Shown in pieces: positions 25,578 to 33,488 of a stretch of DNA of 64,000 nt; position 1 is the first letter of the stretch; the number at the start of each line of letters is the position of its first letter. The notes below the pieces were generated by a model that saw nothing but the letters and a program-made list of their open reading frames with translations, was not told the origin of the DNA and ran no database searches. The translations under genes were made by a program, and so were the position numbers. The stretch comes from Arthrobacter sp. FW305-BF8. GTDB lineage: Bacteria; Actinomycetota; Actinomycetes; Actinomycetales; Micrococcaceae. The DNA is taken from NCBI RefSeq assembly GCF_021789315.1, contig NZ_CP084561.1, forward strand, positions 3,906,001 to 3,970,000. The letters are read 5' to 3'.

Positions 25578-27044
25578 ATGTCTGCAACCCAAGCCCAGCG
25601 CGACGGCGCGCATACGCCCTCGCTGCCGCCGCTCACCAACGGCCCGCACCGCAAGCGCCTCGGCATGGTCGCCACGGTGGCGACCTTCGGCGGCCTGCTG
25701 TTCGGCTACGACACGGGTGTCATCAACGGCGCACTCCGGCCCATGACCGCCGATCTCGGCCTCACCCCGATCACCGAGGGCATCGTGACCAGCTCCCTGC
25801 TGTTCGGCGCCGCCGCCGGCGCCATCGGCGGCGGCCGGCTCTCCGACAGCTGGGGCCGCCGGAAGACCATCATCCTGCTGGCCATCCTGTTCCTCGTCGG
25901 CGCCCTGTCCTGCGTGTTCGCGCCGAACTTCGAGGTCATGGTCATCGGCCGCGTCATCCTCGGCCTCGCCGTCGGCGGCGCCTCCTCAGTGGTTCCGGTG
26001 TATCTGGCGGAACTGGCCCCGTATGAGATCCGCGGCTCGCTTGCCGGCCGCAACGAACTCATGATCGTCATCGGCCAGCTCGCCGCATTCGTCGTCAACG
26101 CCATCATCGGCAACCTCTGGAGCGAATTCGGCGGTGTCTGGCGCATCATGCTCGCCGTGGCCGCGGTGCCGGCAGTTGCCCTGTTCCTCGGCATGCTCCG
26201 GATGCCCGAATCCCCCCGCTGGCTCATCTCCCAGGGCCGTAACCAGGACGCCCTGGCCGTGCTCAAGACCATCCGCTCGTCCGACCGCGCCGAAGCAGAG
26301 ATGGCCGACGTCAAGCACCTCGCCGACGAGGAAAAGGAAATGAACCTCTCCGGCTGGAGCGCACTGAAGAACAAGTGGATCCTGCGCATCCTGCTTGTCG
26401 GCATCGGCCTCGGCGTGGCCCAGCAGCTGACCGGCATCAACTCGATCATGTACTACGGCCAGTCCGTGCTGGTTGAAGCCGGCTTCGACTCCGGCGCCGC
26501 CCTCATTGCCAACATCGCTCCCGGCGTCATTGCCGTCGTCGGTGGCGTCATCGCCCTGACCATGATGCAGCGGGTCAACCGCCGCACCACCCTGCTCCTC
26601 GGCTTCACGCTGACCACCATCTGCCACTTCCTCATCGGCATCGCCTCCATCGCGCTGCCCGTTGGCAACCCGGCCCGGCCCTTCGTGATCCTCTTCCTGG
26701 TGGTTGCCTTCGTCGGCTCCATGCAGACGTTCCTCAACATCGCCGTCTGGGTGATGCTCTCGGAGATCTTCCCGCTGCACATCCGCGGCTTCGCGATCGG
26801 CGTCTCCATCTTCTGCCTGTGGATCGCCAACGCGTTGCTGGGCCTGTTTTTCCCCACTCTGGTGGCATCAGTCGGCATCACCGGAACGTTCTTCATGTTC
26901 GGCGTGGTGGGCATCCTGGCCTTGATCTTTATCTACACCCAGGTGCCCGAAACCCGCGGCCGCACCCTCGAAGCACTCGAGGAGGACGTCACCACCGGCG
27001 CCATCTACCTGGTGCACAAGACCCCGGCGACGGCGGCGCACTAA
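25578..27044 (+). CDS. MFS sugar porter (hexose/inositol:H+ symporter family)
   Basis: The 488-residue, 12-helix transporter has sugar-porter signatures: GGLLFGYDTGVINGAL in helix 1, GGRLSDSWGRRKTI in loop 2-3, PVYLAELAPYEIRGSL after helix 4, PESPRWL before the central loop, QQLTGINSIMYYG in helix 7 and VPETRGRTLEALEE at the C-terminus. The helix 1 and helix 7 motifs resemble IolT-type inositol/glucose permeases. It is paired with a divergent LacI regulator and followed by a long palindrome that separates it from convergent genes. Confidence 0.92.
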   Translation: MSATQAQRDGAHTPSLPPLTNGPHRKRLGMVATVATFGGLLFGYDTGVINGALRPMTADLGLTPITEGIVTSSLLFGAAAGAIGGGRLSDSWGRRKTIILLAILFLVGALSCVFAPNFEVMVIGRVILGLAVGGASSVVPVYLAELAPYEIRGSLAGRNELMIVIGQLAAFVVNAIIGNLWSEFGGVWRIMLAVAAVPAVALFLGMLRMPESPRWLISQGRNQDALAVLKTIRSSDRAEAEMADVKHLADEEKEMNLSGWSALKNKWILRILLVGIGLGVAQQLTGINSIMYYGQSVLVEAGFDSGAALIANIAPGVIAVVGGVIALTMMQRVNRRTTLLLGFTLTTICHFLIGIASIALPVGNPARPFVILFLVVAFVGSMQTFLNIAVWVMLSEIFPLHIRGFAIGVSIFCLWIANALLGLFFPTLVASVGITGTFFMFGVVGILALIFIYTQVPETRGRTLEALEEDVTTGAIYLVHKTPATAAH

Positions 27045-27084
27045 CAGCCCTCGTGCTGCGTCGTCCGGCGCGCTAGCCGCCCCT

Positions 27085-27146
27085 CAACTGACTCGCAGTT
27101 ATTGTCGTTTTGAGCCCCCAAAACGACAACAACTGCGAGTCAGTTG
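27085..27146. terminator. 28-bp near-perfect palindrome between convergent genes
   Basis: Arms 27085-27112 and 27119-27146 pair with one mismatch around a 6-nt loop. The inner end reads TTTTG...CAAAA, giving T-runs on both strands. It lies between the MFS gene and the convergent VOC gene, so a bidirectional terminator is likely. Length and perfection also fit a REP-like intergenic palindrome family. Confidence 0.75.
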
Positions 27147-27151
27147 GGCGT

Positions 27152-27562
27152 TTACGTGGCGGCTGGCTGGAACAGCTCGACGACATTGCCGGCCGGATCC
27201 TCCAGCAGGATCTGCTGGCCGCCCGGTCCCCTGACAATGTCGTTCCGGAACGGAACGCCCGCGGCCCGCAGCCTGTCCACCTCGGCGGCAATATCGCTCA
27301 CGACCAGGTGGATCCGGTTCCATCCGCCCGGTGCCGGGACCGCACCGTCGGGCATTGGCCGGCCCGCCGAGCTGGTGGGCCCGCTCAGCAGCAGACGCAG
27401 CTGGCCGCGGGCGACGTCGGCAAAAGCCGGTGCCGCGTTCATTCGAACGGTGAATCCGAGGTGCTTCGTGTAGAAGCCGACGGCGGCGTCGACGTCGTCC
27501 ACCATGTACCGGACGCTGACAAAGTCCTTAGTGCTGTTGAAGTCCTCAGGGTTGCTGGACAT
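27152..27562 (-). CDS. VOC-family glyoxalase/bleomycin-resistance-like protein
   Basis: The 136-residue protein starts at ATG 27562 with GAAGGGAA upstream. Two paired VOC modules are visible: FVSVRYMVDDVDAAVGFYTKHLGF and WNRIHLVVSDIAAEVDRLRAAG, ending LLEDPAGNVVELFQPA with the terminal ligand Glu. It is followed by nothing on its strand before the palindrome. A second VOC gene lies 31 nt upstream, probably in the same operon. Substrate unknown. Confidence 0.86.
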   Translation of the reverse strand: MSSNPEDFNSTKDFVSVRYMVDDVDAAVGFYTKHLGFTVRMNAAPAFADVARGQLRLLLSGPTSSAGRPMPDGAVPAPGGWNRIHLVVSDIAAEVDRLRAAGVPFRNDIVRGPGGQQILLEDPAGNVVELFQPAAT

Positions 27563-27593
27563 TTCCCTTCTCCTTTGCGAATGGACGCCCGGA

Positions 27594-27962
27594 TCAGACG
27601 TGCTGATCCACGATGACCGGGTTCCCGTCGGGGTCCACCACGATGAAGCTGCCCGGCCCGGTTCCGTCGCCGGCCTCGGCAACGAAGGGAATGCCCTGAT
27701 CCTTCAGCTGGCGTTGAAGATCCCGCACGTCGGTGAATGAGTCGAGCTGCTGCGCGTCCTGGCTCCAGCCCGGATTGAAGGTCAGGGAGTTCTTCTCGAA
27801 CATGCCCTGGAAGAGTCCGAGGACGGTCTGCCCGTTCCGCAGGATCAGCCAGTTCTGGTCAATTTCGCCCCCGGACCTGGTGAATCCCAGCTTCTCGTAG
27901 AACGCCGCGGAGGCCGCGATGTCCTTGACGGCCAAGCTGAGTGAGAAAGCGCCGAGTTGCAT
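27594..27962 (-). CDS. VOC-family protein
   Basis: The 122-residue protein starts at MQLGAFSLSLAVKDIAASAA. It has the VOC module FYEKLGFTRSGGE and a second half ending FIVVDPDGNPVIVDQHV. The final metal-ligand Glu found in the neighbouring VOC is replaced by Val-Asp here, so metal use may differ. It lies directly upstream of a second VOC gene in the same direction. Probably a small-molecule-modifying or binding protein; substrate unknown. Confidence 0.84.
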   Translation of the reverse strand: MQLGAFSLSLAVKDIAASAAFYEKLGFTRSGGEIDQNWLILRNGQTVLGLFQGMFEKNSLTFNPGWSQDAQQLDSFTDVRDLQRQLKDQGIPFVAEAGDGTGPGSFIVVDPDGNPVIVDQHV

Positions 27963-28147
27963 GTGCTGCTCCAGTCTCCGGAACCCTCCGGCCCGTGAAA
28001 TTCCACCGATAGTAGCTGCGGGCGGGCGTACCCTGCCCCCCAAACAGCACTATTCCAGAGCTCACCCACAAATACCCGCCCCCGTCGCAAATTCAAGGGC
28101 ACGGCCTTGGGCGGCGCCGTGGAGCGCCGTGCTCTGTGAATGCCGGG

Positions 28148-28408
28148 CTAAAAAGCCTCGGTGTGTTCCAGCTCCGGCAGGACGACCAGCGGATCTCCTG
28201 CGAAGTGCACCCGTCGTGAAGACTGCCCGTCAATCCAGGCGAACACGACTGAACCGTCAAGGGGCGGGCGGCCGGCAGCGCCGGCACGGGCAGCGTTGCG
28301 GATCTCCGTCTCGGCCCCCGGAGTCAGCGTCCCCCAGGCTGCCGGGAGGTCGGCGTCGTGATCATTGCCAGCGTTCGCGTCCATGCACCAATAGAACCAG
28401 CTGCTCAT
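28148..28408 (-). CDS. Small protein of unknown function
   Basis: The 86-residue protein reads from MSSWFYWCMDANAGNDHDAD to the tail LPELEHTEAF. A beta-rich core contains SVVFAWIDGQSSRRVHFAGD. A second Met at residue 9 is an alternative start. It is transcribed away from the 63-residue gene at 28502, sharing a short divergent promoter region. Family not recognised. Confidence 0.5.
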   Translation of the reverse strand: MSSWFYWCMDANAGNDHDADLPAAWGTLTPGAETEIRNAARAGAAGRPPLDGSVVFAWIDGQSSRRVHFAGDPLVVLPELEHTEAF

Positions 28409-28501
28409 GAGCAGTCCATGAACGTGGCCCACGTGACACGCCCCTGAACCCGCCGGCAGCCCAGCTGTGGTGCGCGGCCCGCACGCGTGGGACCATGCCT
28501 C

Positions 28502-28693
28502 ATGGCCAACGGCAACGCTGTCCGCGAGGCAATTGAGAAGGCGCGCGAGGAGATGCTTTTCATCGGTCCGGACCACCCCTACTATCCGCTCCTGGCAGAA
28601 TTGGTCACTGCCGTCGAGGAGGCTTGGCGGCAGGGGTACGATGCGCACCGAGCCGGCAGGTCCAACAGCAATCCCTACAGCTGGCGGCCATGA
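28502..28693 (+). CDS. Small helical protein of unknown function
   Basis: The 63-residue protein starts at MANGNAVREAIEKAREEM. It is mostly helical (LLAELVTAVEEAWRQGYDAHR) with a polar tail ending SNPYSWRP. Composition and codon use look genuine. It stands alone, followed by about 530 nt with no gene. Family unknown. Confidence 0.6.
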   Translation: MANGNAVREAIEKAREEMLFIGPDHPYYPLLAELVTAVEEAWRQGYDAHRAGRSNSNPYSWRP

Positions 28694-29221
28694 AGTTCAG
28701 GTTGTGCCGGGCCCGGTTCGCGAGGGGGGTGCGTCCGGACCCGGCAGTTCTGACGGTTCGGGGCTGGGTTTCCGTTCCTTCAGGACACAGCCAGTATTGC
28801 CCGCTGACATGGCGAAATAGCTGGGGCACCTTGGAAGATTCCGCGGCAGATGGCCCGGTCCCCCGTACCGCTCCAAGGAACTCCAAAGTTCTTCCAAGGA
28901 CGAAGCCGCATCCTTTATGCAGGGCCGGCGGCGGTGGCCCCTGGTCCACCCTCCGGGACCTGGCTGCCTCCCCAGCCCGCCGCCGGCCCCACAACGAGAT
29001 GGAGGCCCAGGTGCTGTACCTATGGGCAATGGGGCTTGCAGGATCGAAGACGCGCAGTACGCTGGCTAATTCCTATATACAAACCAGCTACTGCAGGGTA
29101 GCTTCGATAGAGGAACCCTGCGAACTCTCCGCAGGAACCCCCTCCGGCGTTGTGCACCGCCCGGAGGTGACGCCGCTATAGCCTCATGGCGGCCATCCCG
29201 CACCTGAGGAAAGAGCCTGTC
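28694..29221 (+). other. Long non-coding interval with structured leader
   Basis: No convincing frame is seen on either strand across about 530 nt. The distal half has TATATA near 29075 and two short hairpins before the next gene: GCAGGGT...ACCCTGC (about 29092-29126) and CCTCCGG...CCGGAGG (about 29142-29168). This looks like a promoter plus a structured 5' leader for the two-gene unit starting at 29222. Confidence 0.45.
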
Positions 29222-29479
29222 ATGGCCACCTCGCATTTCCAGCAGTTTCTTCAAGACGCCACCTCCCCTGCTCCCGACACCGACAGCCCGCTGGACGCGG
29301 ACTGCCTTTACGGGCTCTACACAAGCTGGTGCCTGATTCAAGGAATAACACCCAAGACCGACTCGTCCTTCCGTGCAGGCATGCGGCGGTGCCGTGTCAA
29401 CCTCCGAGGCACCAGGCGGAAGATGAAGGGGCGGGCCGCCGCCGACTACATCCTCGCCAGCTACCCGTACGCAGGCTGA
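29222..29479 (+). CDS. Small conserved-looking protein of unknown function
   Basis: The 85-residue protein starts at MATSHFQQFL with AGGAAAGAG upstream. A second ATG at 29186 lacks a site. The C-terminal half, FRAGMRRCRVNLRGTRRKMKG, is very basic and could contact nucleic acid, while DADCLYGLYTSWCLIQG looks helical. It is followed after two nt by the zinc-ribbon gene, implying an operon. Family unknown to me. Confidence 0.6.
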   Translation: MATSHFQQFLQDATSPAPDTDSPLDADCLYGLYTSWCLIQGITPKTDSSFRAGMRRCRVNLRGTRRKMKGRAAADYILASYPYAG

Positions 29480-29481
29480 GC

Positions 29482-29910
29482 ATGTCGCTCAGATCGCCCG
29501 GCTTCCGCTCCGACGGCGCCGGACGGGCCCGCGTCCTGCCCGTGATGTGCGCATTCTGCGGCACCGACCGCCATCTCACCATTAGATCGGTGACGGATCT
29601 CCCGAACTGTCCCAGCGACGTCGTCATGGTGGCCTACACCTGCGGCCGGTGCCGCCGCTTCAGTGAACATCCCGCCAACGTTGCCGACTTGTCAGCGGTC
29701 CTGGGCCGGCGGGAACAGAAGGGCGACGTGCTGATCTTCGGCGGACACTACATGCACTGCGGACAGCCGATGGACAGGGCAGGGTCCGAGCTCCGCAGGC
29801 TGTCAGCTCCGCTGTCCACCGAAGACGCAGCCGACGACACCCTGGATGTCTACCTGTCCACCCGTGTGCTCAGATGTACCTGCGGTTTTCAGATGGAACT
29901 GCCCGAGTAA
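29482..29910 (+). CDS. Zinc-ribbon-type Cys-rich protein, paralogue of the gene at 55736
   Basis: The 142-residue protein has CAFC (CxxC), then CGRCRRFSEHPANV, then GGHYMHCGQPM, ending LRCTCGFQMELPE. These paired CxxC/CGxC elements suggest one or two structural zinc sites. The same layout, with the same C-terminal end CxCGFQME, occurs in the 140-residue protein at 55736, so they are paralogues. No catalytic motif is seen. It follows a small basic protein gene and precedes a possible small RNA and terminator. Confidence 0.7.
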   Translation: MSLRSPGFRSDGAGRARVLPVMCAFCGTDRHLTIRSVTDLPNCPSDVVMVAYTCGRCRRFSEHPANVADLSAVLGRREQKGDVLIFGGHYMHCGQPMDRAGSELRRLSAPLSTEDAADDTLDVYLSTRVLRCTCGFQMELPE

Positions 29911-29924
29911 GCGGGATCGTACAT

Positions 29925-30041
29925 TTGAAGGACAAACCTACCCCTGGGTAACTTTGGGTGGGGCCCCATCCTATTCCCCCATGCGGATGGTAGTCCCCGG
30001 AAAGCCCCGCACCGCCTTCACAACTGGTGCGGGGCTTTTTC
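29925..30041 (+). ncRNA. Candidate structured small RNA or 3' UTR element
   Basis: About 115 nt after the zinc-ribbon stop show several short self-complementary segments, including TACCCCTGGGTA, GGGTGGGGCCCCATCC and CATCC...GGATG, and end in a strong intrinsic terminator. No coding frame is seen. The density of paired segments exceeds what a plain terminator needs. No known family is assigned. Confidence 0.4.
30002..30041 (+). terminator. Strong intrinsic terminator
   Basis: A 12-bp stem, AAGCCCCGCACC with GGTGCGGGGCTT, encloses a 12-nt loop and is followed directly by a T-run (CTTTTTC). It is the clearest rho-independent terminator in the window and ends the transcript of the 29222-29910 unit. 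Confidence 0.9.
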
Positions 30042-30081
30042 GTGCCTGGGCCGTTCCTTCTTGAGGTTTCCGCCCTACACT

Positions 30082-30501
30082 ATGCACACCTACTACAGGC
30101 CGGGGGGCACGTTGGGTTCACGGGGGCTTTGCCTGGTCATCGAGGATGACCGGGATATTCGCGATCTTGTTGCGCTGATAGTGGCGCGGCTCGGTTTTGA
30201 CGTTCATGCAGTCAGCAACGGCGTTGATGGGGTCGCCGCGGCATGGGAACACCATCCCGTCCTGGTTACGGTCGATCTGAATCTCCCGGACATCGACGGC
30301 CTGGAGGTGGCGCAGCACATCCGGGCGCGCTCCGAGGCGCCCCTGCTGTTCATCACGGCACGGGCGGAGTTCGACGACGAGATGGCCGGCATGGCGTCGG
30401 GAGCCGCGGCCTACCTGGTCAAACCGTTCCGCCCCCGGCAGCTCACGGAGATGGTCAACCGGCTTTGTCCCGTGGGTCCGCTGACGGCGCACGGCCTGTA
30501 G
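30082..30501 (+). CDS. Single-domain response-regulator receiver protein
   Basis: The frame encodes one REC domain: acidic pair LVIEDDRD, phospho-acceptor Asp in VTVDLNLPDIDG, Thr in FITARAEF and the conserved Lys in AAYLVKPFRP. There is no output domain, so it is a CheY-like or phosphorelay module of about 139 residues. The start is uncertain: ATG 30082 lacks a clear site, and a TTG at 30112 follows a G-run. No histidine kinase is nearby, so its partner is elsewhere. Confidence 0.85.
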   Translation: MHTYYRPGGTLGSRGLCLVIEDDRDIRDLVALIVARLGFDVHAVSNGVDGVAAAWEHHPVLVTVDLNLPDIDGLEVAQHIRARSEAPLLFITARAEFDDEMAGMASGAAAYLVKPFRPRQLTEMVNRLCPVGPLTAHGL

Positions 30502-30821
30502 CCGCGCGACTGACCGTAGGCTCACGGCCTGACCGGACCCGCTCCTGACCGCCACACGACAGCGGCAGCCGTCCGGCCGGCGTCGTGCTTTCCTGTCTCC
30601 GCGGCCTATATCCGCAGGTGGCACTTCGGCCCCATAATGTCCCCATACACTTCGGGGACCGAAGCGCCCGGCGATGCCGGCGAGGCGCCGCAGAGCCCCG
30701 GGTGGCCGCCCCGGCTGTCGGCGAAAGGGGCGGCGACGCGGCCCGGGGACGGACGGCCAGTCCATTCTCGGCACCGAGCAGGAGAAACCATCGCCGTCAG
30801 TGCAATGAGGAGAGAACTGTC

Positions 30822-31202
30822 ATGCTCAAGGATTTGGATATAGCCGCTGTCCTTCCGGCGAAGGATGTGAGCCGTGCGAAAGAGTTCTACCGCGACAAGT
30901 TAGGGCTTGAGCCCATTGACGCGGCGGGCGACGACGACGTCATGTACCGCTGCGGCAACGGGACCAGGTTCCTGATTTACAAAACTGAGAACGCCGGCAG
31001 CGCCAAGAACACGCAGATGGGCTGGGTAACGGACGACGTCGAGCGGGACGTTCAGGAGTTGCGGAGCCGCGGCGTCGTTTTCGAAGAGTACGACATGCCC
31101 GGGGTGAAGACGGAAAACGGCATTGCCACGTCGGACTCTGGTAAGGCCGCATGGTTCCTGGACAGCGAAGGCAATATATTGAGCCTCTTCGAACTCCCCT
31201 AG
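30822..31202 (+). CDS. VOC-family protein
   Basis: The 126-residue protein starts at MLKDLDIAAVLPAKDVSRAK with AGGAGAGAAC upstream. It shows VOC features: FYRDKLGLEPID in the first module, NTQMGWVTDDVERDVQELRSRG in the second and WFLDSEGNILSLFELP at the end. The family includes glyoxalases, dioxygenases and antibiotic-binding proteins; nothing here selects among them. It stands alone between the receiver protein and the ArsR-ANTAR gene. Confidence 0.86.
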   Translation: MLKDLDIAAVLPAKDVSRAKEFYRDKLGLEPIDAAGDDDVMYRCGNGTRFLIYKTENAGSAKNTQMGWVTDDVERDVQELRSRGVVFEEYDMPGVKTENGIATSDSGKAAWFLDSEGNILSLFELP

Positions 31203-31524
31203 TTTGCCTGCCGCGAGCATAGCCCGGCGGGAACCGGAAGGGGGACGGAACTGCGCTGTTCCGACCCCTTCCGTCTATTCCGCGGCCCCCTGGCGGTGGG
31301 TCCATGTGCACCTGCCCCGCGACGCTCCGGTCCCTCTGCGCCTTGGCGGAGCAGAGGGCCCCCAATGGAGAGGTTGAGGAAACTATGAATTCATCAATTC
31401 CTCAACAACGAGTCTCGTCCAGCCGGGGGGCCTGCGTCAAGGACGCAAACCTTTTGTGCGCAAACTCCCCTACGCGGCGCTTGCCGGCTCGACCGACCAC
31501 CCCGAGTAAGTACGGAGGCCTCGG
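31203..31524. other. Non-coding region with dyads between convergent genes
   Basis: It contains a perfect 9-bp dyad, GTTGAGGAA...TTCCTCAAC (31373-31406), around an AT-rich centre with GAATTC. A shorter hairpin, CCTCTGC...GCAGAGG, lies at about 31332-31357. A plus-strand frame starting at 31385 has a plausible ribosome site but runs into antisense of the ArsR-ANTAR gene with Ser/Arg-rich low-quality sequence, so it is not called. Confidence 0.45.
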
Positions 31525-32097
31525 TCACCCTTTTCCGCGCTCCGCAACGGCTTCGCTGGAAACCTCGGCGAGCGTGAGGCTGCGTTCACGGGCCTGGGCC
31601 AGGAGTCCGAGCAGGGCCTGTTCGGAACTGCGACCGGTTCGCGCACTTACGGACCGGACCGCATCGGTGATCAGGGCGCGCCTTTCGAGAGACTCTTCCA
31701 GGACCGCCGCCGACTCGTCCGTCAGGACAGCTTCTGTAAGCCCGGGGCCCAAGCCGGAGGCGCCGCTGCCGGCGAAACCATTGACAGCGGCGACCGCCCG
31801 GGCATTCAGCACTGCATCGGCAGCGGAAATCAGCTCAGCGATTTCGGGAACGGACAGGGCGTACTGCAGCTTTCCGTCGTCCCGGCGTCCAGCCACGAGG
31901 TGTTGCGCGCGCAACTGCGCGAGTTGACCGGCCAGATGCGATGGTCTAAGCCCTGTGGCAGAACACAGGTCAGCCACGCTGGCAGGACCCGAGGCCAGCA
32001 CGCTTAGCACCCTGACGCGGGCGGGATGCCCCAGCAGCTTGAACAGTTCCGCTTCAGCGGCCGCGGCCCGCTCCCCAAATTCTGCACGTTCCGTCAC
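31525..32097 (-). CDS. ArsR-type winged-helix protein fused to a C-terminal ANTAR-like domain
   Basis: The 190-residue protein starts at GTG 32097 with GGGG upstream (GTG 32124 is an alternative). Residues 12-80 form an ArsR-like winged helix (ELFKLLGHPARVRVLSVLAS; GLRPSHLAGQLAQLRAQHLV). Residues about 135-187 align with the ANTAR pattern: ERRALITDAVRSVSARTGRS and SSEQALLGLLAQARERSLTL leading to AEVSSEAV. ANTAR domains bind twin-hairpin RNA to prevent termination. A DNA-binding repressor fused to one would couple DNA and RNA control. The ANTAR call is by pattern and less certain than the winged helix. Confidence 0.72.
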   Translation of the reverse strand: MTERAEFGERAAAAEAELFKLLGHPARVRVLSVLASGPASVADLCSATGLRPSHLAGQLAQLRAQHLVAGRRDDGKLQYALSVPEIAELISAADAVLNARAVAAVNGFAGSGASGLGPGLTEAVLTDESAAVLEESLERRALITDAVRSVSARTGRSSEQALLGLLAQARERSLTLAEVSSEAVAERGKG

Positions 32098-32385
32098 TGC
32101 TGCCCCAATCCGACAGAAACACACCTTTTATTAACCGATTATCCCCTCAAAGAAACCTTGCTGACGTTATCAAGTCGGCATTTTCCGGCCCGTCTCTTCT
32201 CTGCAGGAATTCGTTAACCATTCAGGGGCCGCTACCACACGCGGCGGGCGCGTATCGTGAAATAATTGTCCTAGAGAATTTTCTGACGCGGCAGTCCGCC
32301 TCACCTTGGGACGGCGCTCCGCGAATCCATCAGCAAAGGAACCGATGCCCGTGCCTGTTGCGGCAGCCACTCTTGCCAGGCCCTG

Positions 32386-33099
32386 ATGCAGGCCAACCTG
32401 CCTCTCGCCGACGAACTGGCGGCACTCACCGCCAGGATCGCGGACCTGCTGCTGACCCACGAAACCGTCGACGAAGCGGTCTCGGCGCTGGCGCAGGCCC
32501 TGAAGGAAGCGATCCCCGGAGCCCTCGGGGCGGGTGTCAGCCTGATGGACACCCGCGGGCGCCGCACCAGCACGGCCTCCACCGATCCCGCCATTGTGCA
32601 GGCTGACCAGCTGCAGTACGACCTCAGGCAGGGGCCCTGCCTGACGGCATGGGCCCAGCAGGCGACCGTCACAGTCGGGGACGCCCGGACTGACCACCGC
32701 TGGCCCGCCTGGAGCCGCGCCATCGCCGGCCTGCCGTTGCGCTCCGTGATCAGCACCCCGCTGTCCACCCCGGAAGGCGCGATCGGGGCGCTGAAGGTGT
32801 ACTCCCCTGTTCCCGACGGGCTCGACTCCAGGGCCATCCGCCTGCTCGAACTCCTGGCCCGTCCGGCTGCGCTGATGCTTGCCAACACCCAGGCCCGTGA
32901 CGCCGCGCAGCGCCTGAGCGACGGGCTCATCGGCGCCCTTGGCGCCCGCGATGCCGTCGGAGTGGCCAGCGGCATCGTCATGGAGCGGCACCACATCAAC
33001 CGCGACCAGGCCCTGGCCACCCTCATTAGCGCGTCCCGCCGGCGGAACGAACCACTGCACCAGCTCGCCCGGGACATCATCGACGGCGCCGAGCTGTAA
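32386..33099 (+). CDS. GAF-ANTAR sensor/antiterminator protein
   Basis: The 237-residue protein has a GAF sensor domain (about 25-165; QYDLRQGPCLTAWAQQATVT, LRSVISTPLSTPEGAIGALKVYS) and an ANTAR RNA-binding domain (about 178-233; GVASGIVMERHHINRDQALA and LHQLARDII). GAF-ANTAR proteins sense a ligand or redox signal and bind twin-hairpin leaders to block termination. It is one of four in about 9 kb. The gene is divergent from the ArsR-ANTAR gene. Targets unknown. Confidence 0.9.
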   Translation: MQANLPLADELAALTARIADLLLTHETVDEAVSALAQALKEAIPGALGAGVSLMDTRGRRTSTASTDPAIVQADQLQYDLRQGPCLTAWAQQATVTVGDARTDHRWPAWSRAIAGLPLRSVISTPLSTPEGAIGALKVYSPVPDGLDSRAIRLLELLARPAALMLANTQARDAAQRLSDGLIGALGARDAVGVASGIVMERHHINRDQALATLISASRRRNEPLHQLARDIIDGAEL

Positions 33100-33328
33100 C
33101 CGGCCGTCACCTATGTGCCTTCTAATCGGCTGCCCGCCGGCGCAACGGCCCGCGAATGGAGTGCCGCCGTCGGCCATTACCCCAGTTCCGGAGGTTCGGC
33201 GCCGCCCCGGCCTGCTGCGGCTACAGCATTTTTCTCCCCTGCGCAATTTTGGCGCGCAGGGCAATTCCAAGGAAAATAGCCAGTCAGCACACAATGCACG
33301 TCCCGCTTACTTCAGGAGACAGAGAACC

Positions 33329-33484
33329 ATGACTAACAACATCGCCCCGGGCACCGGGTTGAACGCCGCCCCGATCGCAGCCATGGCCGCTTTGGAAGAC
33401 CTGGACCTCACGCCGCAGGGCCTGTCCGACGCCCCGGCCAACCAGCTGGACCCGGACACCCTCGTCCACCCCGGCGCCAGCTAG
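33329..33484 (+). CDS. 51-residue acidic peptide, unknown
   Basis: AGGAG lies ten nt before an ATG that opens MTNNIAPGTGLNAAPIAAMA. An acidic segment LEDLDLTPQGLSDAP follows, and the end is VHPGAS. The gene stops four nt from the convergent selO stop. It has no Cys and no hydrophobic segment. Strong ribosome site and clean stop argue for translation; family and function are unknown. Confidence 0.5.
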   Translation: MTNNIAPGTGLNAAPIAAMAALEDLDLTPQGLSDAPANQLDPDTLVHPGAS

Positions 33485-33488
33485 CCCC

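Noticed and set aside
30585..30821. Longer N-terminus for the VOC protein at 30822
   Set aside because: The added sequence is Arg/Ala-rich and unlike a VOC start, whereas the internal ATG has a clear ribosome site.
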